Source: Alistipes sp. (GTDB taxonomy: Bacteria > Bacteroidota > Bacteroidia > Bacteroidales > Rikenellaceae). From it: 64,000 nucleotides of DNA. Below are positions 60,719 through 64,000 of the stretch, piece after piece. The stretch covers positions 1 to 64,000 of the forward strand of contig JAFYQI010000006.1 of NCBI GenBank assembly GCA_017547175.1. The letters run 5' to 3'. The stretch's first letter is position 1. Every line of letters starts with the position of its first letter. A program made the translations under genes and the position numbers. The notes under the pieces were generated by a model that ran no database searches, had not been told where the DNA came from, and was given only the letters and a program-made list of their open reading frames with translations.

Positions 60719-63148
60719 ATGAGTAAGAAGACCAAGATAGAGAGTTTTGAATTAGAGGATGCCAGCCTTGTGACTGAGATGGCCGATGGCCGTCAGCGTG
60801 TGGTCCCGATTGTCGTAGGCGACGATGAACCGCAGGAGGAGGTGGAGATCCCCGAGATACTGCCCATCCTCACGTTGCGTTCATCGGTGCTCTTCCCCGG
60901 TGCCATTACCCCCATTACGGTCGGCCGCGATAAGTCGATCGCCTTGGTGCGTGCCGTGAATCAAGAGGGAGGTATGTTGGGTGCCGTATTGCAGCGCGAG
61001 AGCGAGGTGGACGATCCCACGCCGGCCGATATGTATCGTGTCGGAACGGCAGCCCGCATCATCAAGATTCTGGAGATGCCCAACGGCAATCTAACGGTGA
61101 TCTTGAACGGTCTGCAAAAGATCGAGGTACACGAATATGTAGCCACGCAGCCCTATTTCAAGGCGCGTGTCAGCTCGTTGCGCGATACGACGCCCGATTT
61201 GAAGAGCGTGGAGTTTGAGGCCCTCGTGGATTCGATCCGCGATACGGCTCTCGGGATTATCAATATCTCGCCCACGATGCCCAAAGAGGCCGCCTTTGCC
61301 ATCAAGAATATCGATTCGAAGCGCGGTATCATCAACTTCATCTGCTCGAACATGGAGCTTGCCGACGAGGATCGTCAGGCCTTGTTGGAGGCACCCGGTC
61401 TGTTGGCCCGTGCCCGCAAGTTGCTTGAGATTTTGATCCGCGAGCAGCAGTTAGCCGAGCTCAAGAACGAGATCCAGGAGCGCGTGAAGCAGGAGATCGA
61501 CAAGCAGCAGCGCGACTACTATCTGCAGCAGCAGATGCGTACGATTCAGGAGGAGCTGGGCGATACGAACGATGCCGATCTGCAGCGTCTCGAGGAGGCT
61601 GCCTCGAAGAAGAAGTGGCCCGAGGAGGTGGGTAAGCTCTTTAAGAAGGAGTTGCAGAAGCTGGAGCGCATTAATCCTGCCGTCGCCGAATATACGGTGC
61701 AGATCACCTATTTGGAGCTTTTGTTGGAGCTACCTTGGGAAGAGTACACGGAGGATAACCTCGACCTGAAGGCGGCTCGTGAACAGCTCGACCGCGATCA
61801 CTTCGGCCTGGAGGAGGTGAAGGATCGCATTCTGGAGCACCTGGCCGTCATTAAGCTTAAGGGCGATTTGAAATCGCCGATTCTCTGTCTCTACGGCCCT
61901 CCGGGTGTGGGTAAAACCTCGCTTGGTAAGTCGGTGGCAGCCGCTCTGGGACGTAAGTTCGGACGCATCTCGCTCGGTGGTCTGCACGATGAGTCGGAGA
62001 TCCGCGGTCACCGTCGTACCTACATCGGTGCCATGCCCGGCCGTATTATTCAGACCATCAAGCGTTGTGGTTCGTCGAATCCGGTCATCATTCTCGATGA
62101 GGTGGACAAGCTGACCGTCTCGAACCACGGCGATCCGTCGAGTGCCTTGTTGGAGGTGCTCGATCCGGAGCAGAATACCACCTTCCACGATAATTATATC
62201 GATGTGGAGTACGACCTCTCGAAGGTGCTCTTTATCGCTACGGCCAATAACATCCAGAACATTGCCCCTGCGTTGCGTGACCGTATGGAGATGATCAACA
62301 TCCCCGGTTACCTGATGGAGGAGAAGGTGTCGATTGCCTTGGAGCACCTGCTGCACAAGCAACGCGAGGCGCACGGTATCCAAGCCGAGCAGATGACGCT
62401 GTCGGCCGCTACGGTGGAGCAGATCATCGGTGGTTATACGCGCGAATCGGGTGTTCGCTCGCTCGATAAGCAGCTGGCCAAGCTGGCTCGTTCGCGTGCC
62501 AAGCAGATTGCCTTCGAGGAGGAGTATGCAACCGAGATCAACTCGGAGGAGGTGCAGCGTGTGTTGGGTATGCCCAAATTCCTCAAGGATGAGTATGAGG
62601 TAGGTGGTATGACGGGTGTCGTGACCGGCTTGGCTTGGACTGAGGTGGGAGGCGATATCCTCTACATCGAGTCACTCCTTACGCCCGGTAAGGGTGTGTT
62701 GAGCCTGACGGGTAACCTGGGCAATGTGATGAAGGAGTCGGCTACGATTGCCCATGAGTGGGTAAAGGCGCACTACGCCGAGTTGGGTATTGATCCCGAA
62801 CTCTTCGAGAAGTATGATCTGAATATCCATGTGCCCGAAGGCGCTATTCCGAAGGATGGGCCCTCGGCCGGTATTACGATGGTTACGTCGATCGTCTCGA
62901 CCTACACGAAGCGTGAGGTGAAGGAGCGTATCGCCATGACGGGCGAGACTACCCTGCGTGGTCGTGTGACCCCCGTGGGTGGTGTGAAGGAGAAAATCCT
63001 GGCAGCCAAGCGTGCCGGTATCACCGAGTTGATCCTTTCGGAGGATAACCGCAAAGATGTGGCCGAGATTAAGGTCGACTACATCGAGGGCCTCACGTTC
63101 CATTATGTCAGAACCAACGACGAGGTACTCAACCTCGCCCTTAAATAA
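60719..63148 (+). CDS. lon: ATP-dependent protease Lon
   Basis: 809 residues from ATG 60719; an in-frame GTG at 60695 would lie against the -7 element. N-terminal LON domain ([20 protein letters not shown]), AAA+ with Walker A GPPGVGKT (393-400) and ILDEVDK, and the Ser-Lys protease dyad Ser716 in DGPSAG and Lys759 in KEKI. The 43-residue dyad spacing equals that of E. coli Lon. Degrades misfolded and regulatory proteins in the cytosol. It is followed 5 bp later by kdsB. Confidence 0.97.
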   Translation: MSKKTKIESFELEDASLVTEMADGRQRVVPIVVGDDEPQEEVEIPEILPILTLRSSVLFPGAITPITVGRDKSIALVRAVNQEGGMLGAVLQRESEVDDPTPADMYRVGTAARIIKILEMPNGNLTVILNGLQKIEVHEYVATQPYFKARVSSLRDTTPDLKSVEFEALVDSIRDTALGIINISPTMPKEAAFAIKNIDSKRGIINFICSNMELADEDRQALLEAPGLLARARKLLEILIREQQLAELKNEIQERVKQEIDKQQRDYYLQQQMRTIQEELGDTNDADLQRLEEAASKKKWPEEVGKLFKKELQKLERINPAVAEYTVQITYLELLLELPWEEYTEDNLDLKAAREQLDRDHFGLEEVKDRILEHLAVIKLKGDLKSPILCLYGPPGVGKTSLGKSVAAALGRKFGRISLGGLHDESEIRGHRRTYIGAMPGRIIQTIKRCGSSNPVIILDEVDKLTVSNHGDPSSALLEVLDPEQNTTFHDNYIDVEYDLSKVLFIATANNIQNIAPALRDRMEMINIPGYLMEEKVSIALEHLLHKQREAHGIQAEQMTLSAATVEQIIGGYTRESGVRSLDKQLAKLARSRAKQIAFEEEYATEINSEEVQRVLGMPKFLKDEYEVGGMTGVVTGLAWTEVGGDILYIESLLTPGKGVLSLTGNLGNVMKESATIAHEWVKAHYAELGIDPELFEKYDLNIHVPEGAIPKDGPSAGITMVTSIVSTYTKREVKERIAMTGETTLRGRVTPVGGVKEKILAAKRAGITELILSEDNRKDVAEIKVDYIEGLTFHYVRTNDEVLNLALK

Positions 63149-63153
63149 TAGGT

Positions 63154-63909
63154 ATGAAGTTTATAGCCATTATTCCGGCTCGTTACGCCTCGACCCGCTT
63201 CCCGGGTAAACCGTTGGCTGTGCTGGGCGGCAAGACGATGATTCAGCGCGTCTATGAGCAGGTAGCAGGTGTGTTGGACGATGCGGTGGTAGCCACGGAT
63301 GACGAAAGCATCTACGAAGCGGTAAAGGCCTTTGGCGGCAAGGTGGAGATGACCTCCACGGAGCACCGCAGCGGTACGGATCGTTGTTGGGAGGCCTACT
63401 GCAAGCAGGGCGAAAAGTTCGATGTGGTGGTCAATGTTCAGGGTGATGAACCCTTTATTCAGGCAGCGCAGTTGGAGGCACTGAAGCGTTGTTTCGACAA
63501 TCCCGCAACCGATATCGCTACGCTTGTGAAACCCTTTGCGGCGGCGGATGGTCTGGCGGCGCTGGAGAATCCCAATTCGCCGAAGGTGGTGATGGACGAG
63601 AAGTCGCAAGCGATCTACTTCTCGCGCTCGGTGATCCCTTACCTGCGCAATGTGCCGCGTGAGGAGTGGCTCGAAAAGCACACCTTCTACAAGCACATCG
63701 GCATCTACGCTTTCCGCACCGAGGTACTGCAGGCGGTGACCTCGCTACCGCAGTCAACCCTCGAGAAGGCTGAGTCGCTCGAGCAGCTCCGCTGGCTGGA
63801 GAACGGCTACAAGATTGGCGTGGGCGTGACCGATATCGAGACCATTGGAATTGATACGCCTGAGGACCTGGAAAAGGCGGAGGCCTTTTTGCTGAATAAA
63901 GAGAAATAA
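63154..63909 (+). CDS. kdsB: 3-deoxy-manno-octulosonate cytidylyltransferase
   Basis: 251 residues. CTP-binding start [15 protein letters not shown], the metal/substrate segment [11 protein letters not shown], and HIGIYAFR are typical KdsB motifs. It makes CMP-Kdo for lipid A/inner-core synthesis. Downstream of lon with a 5-bp gap, so likely co-transcribed; a terminator follows at 63972. Confidence 0.95.
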   Translation: MKFIAIIPARYASTRFPGKPLAVLGGKTMIQRVYEQVAGVLDDAVVATDDESIYEAVKAFGGKVEMTSTEHRSGTDRCWEAYCKQGEKFDVVVNVQGDEPFIQAAQLEALKRCFDNPATDIATLVKPFAAADGLAALENPNSPKVVMDEKSQAIYFSRSVIPYLRNVPREEWLEKHTFYKHIGIYAFRTEVLQAVTSLPQSTLEKAESLEQLRWLENGYKIGVGVTDIETIGIDTPEDLEKAEAFLLNKEK

Positions 63910-63971
63910 GCCATTAAAGGCACTAAGGGTGCTAAGGGAAATTCTTCGTACCTCTTTGTCTAATAAGAAAA

Positions 63972-64000
63972 AAAACCTTCAACCAGTGGTTGAAGGTTTT
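63972..64000 (+). terminator. Terminator after kdsB (at window edge)
   Basis: Perfect 13-bp stem AAAACCTTCAACC / GGTTGAAGGTTTT with AGT loop; the T-run is cut by the window end. Confidence 0.82.

Overview
The window comes from a Bacteroidota genome, most likely order Bacteroidales and probably Alistipes/Rikenellaceae-like. This rests on the many TTTG/TTG-N19-21-TAnnTTTG promoters (the Bacteroidota -33/-7 type), a SecD-SecF fusion, a Bacteroidota-type LptE, DUF4254, DUF4831 and PepSY-like families, HU-CCDC81-like membrane proteins and a BspA-type leucine-rich-repeat lipoprotein. The genus is an inference. Almost all of the window is dense core-genome coding sequence. I see no insertion sequence, prophage, CRISPR array or rRNA; one tRNA (Arg, anticodon CCG) is present.

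Layout. 1-5525 (minus): a four-gene envelope operon with a glucosaminidase/LysM protein, a conserved unknown, a DPP-IV-like S9 peptidase and a fimbrillin-like/LRR lipoprotein that runs off the left edge. 5597-7202 (plus): DUF4254 plus a family 9 glycosyltransferase, overlapping. 7235-9247 (minus): pfkA and a PfkB-family kinase. 9398-9955 (minus): a decayed PLP-dependent decarboxylase. 10189-13586 (plus): HU-like membrane protein, sigma-54 activator, lptE, unknown, secG. 13806-15499 (plus): DEDDh exonuclease and an MFS carrier. 15590-20293 (minus): DPE2-type 4-alpha-glucanotransferase, an EamA carrier, ruvB. 20294-20925: a 632-bp intergenic region with a strong promoter, a rod-shaped structured RNA, a second promoter and tRNA-Arg. 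20926-29063 (plus): an XRE regulator, ribE, histidine kinase, lgt, HU/SPOR protein, GtrA, then a response regulator/kinase pair followed by two secreted PepSY-like proteins.

29166-32139 (minus): uvrB and an EamA carrier. 32295-40192 (plus): secDF, a small YbbR-like protein, coaE, folP, lolD, trmN6, a DUF4831 protein, an AlkD-like protein. 40189-46791 (minus): thioredoxin-like protein, UXS-like epimerase, radA, lipoprotein, rseP, dxr, a degenerate M23 protein. 46937-47848 (plus): nucleotidyltransferase. 47956-60572 (minus): AspT-family transporter, PL9 pectate lyase, DksA/TraR protein, ileS, MsbA-like ABC exporter, rnhA, valS. 60719-63909 (plus): lon and kdsB.

The dominant theme is envelope biogenesis: Sec translocation (secG, secDF), lipoprotein and LPS assembly (lgt, lolD, lptE, kdsB, GT9, MsbA-like), regulated intramembrane proteolysis (rseP) and envelope sensing (two kinases, PepSY proteins). 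The least explained element is the structured RNA at about 20413-20610. Also worth a look are a decarboxylase pseudogene with one nonsense codon and two inferred in-frame deletions, near-identical repeat blocks in the LRR gene, promoters predicting leaderless mRNAs for uvrB and the response regulator, and several enzyme-family members lacking hallmark catalytic or metal-binding residues.
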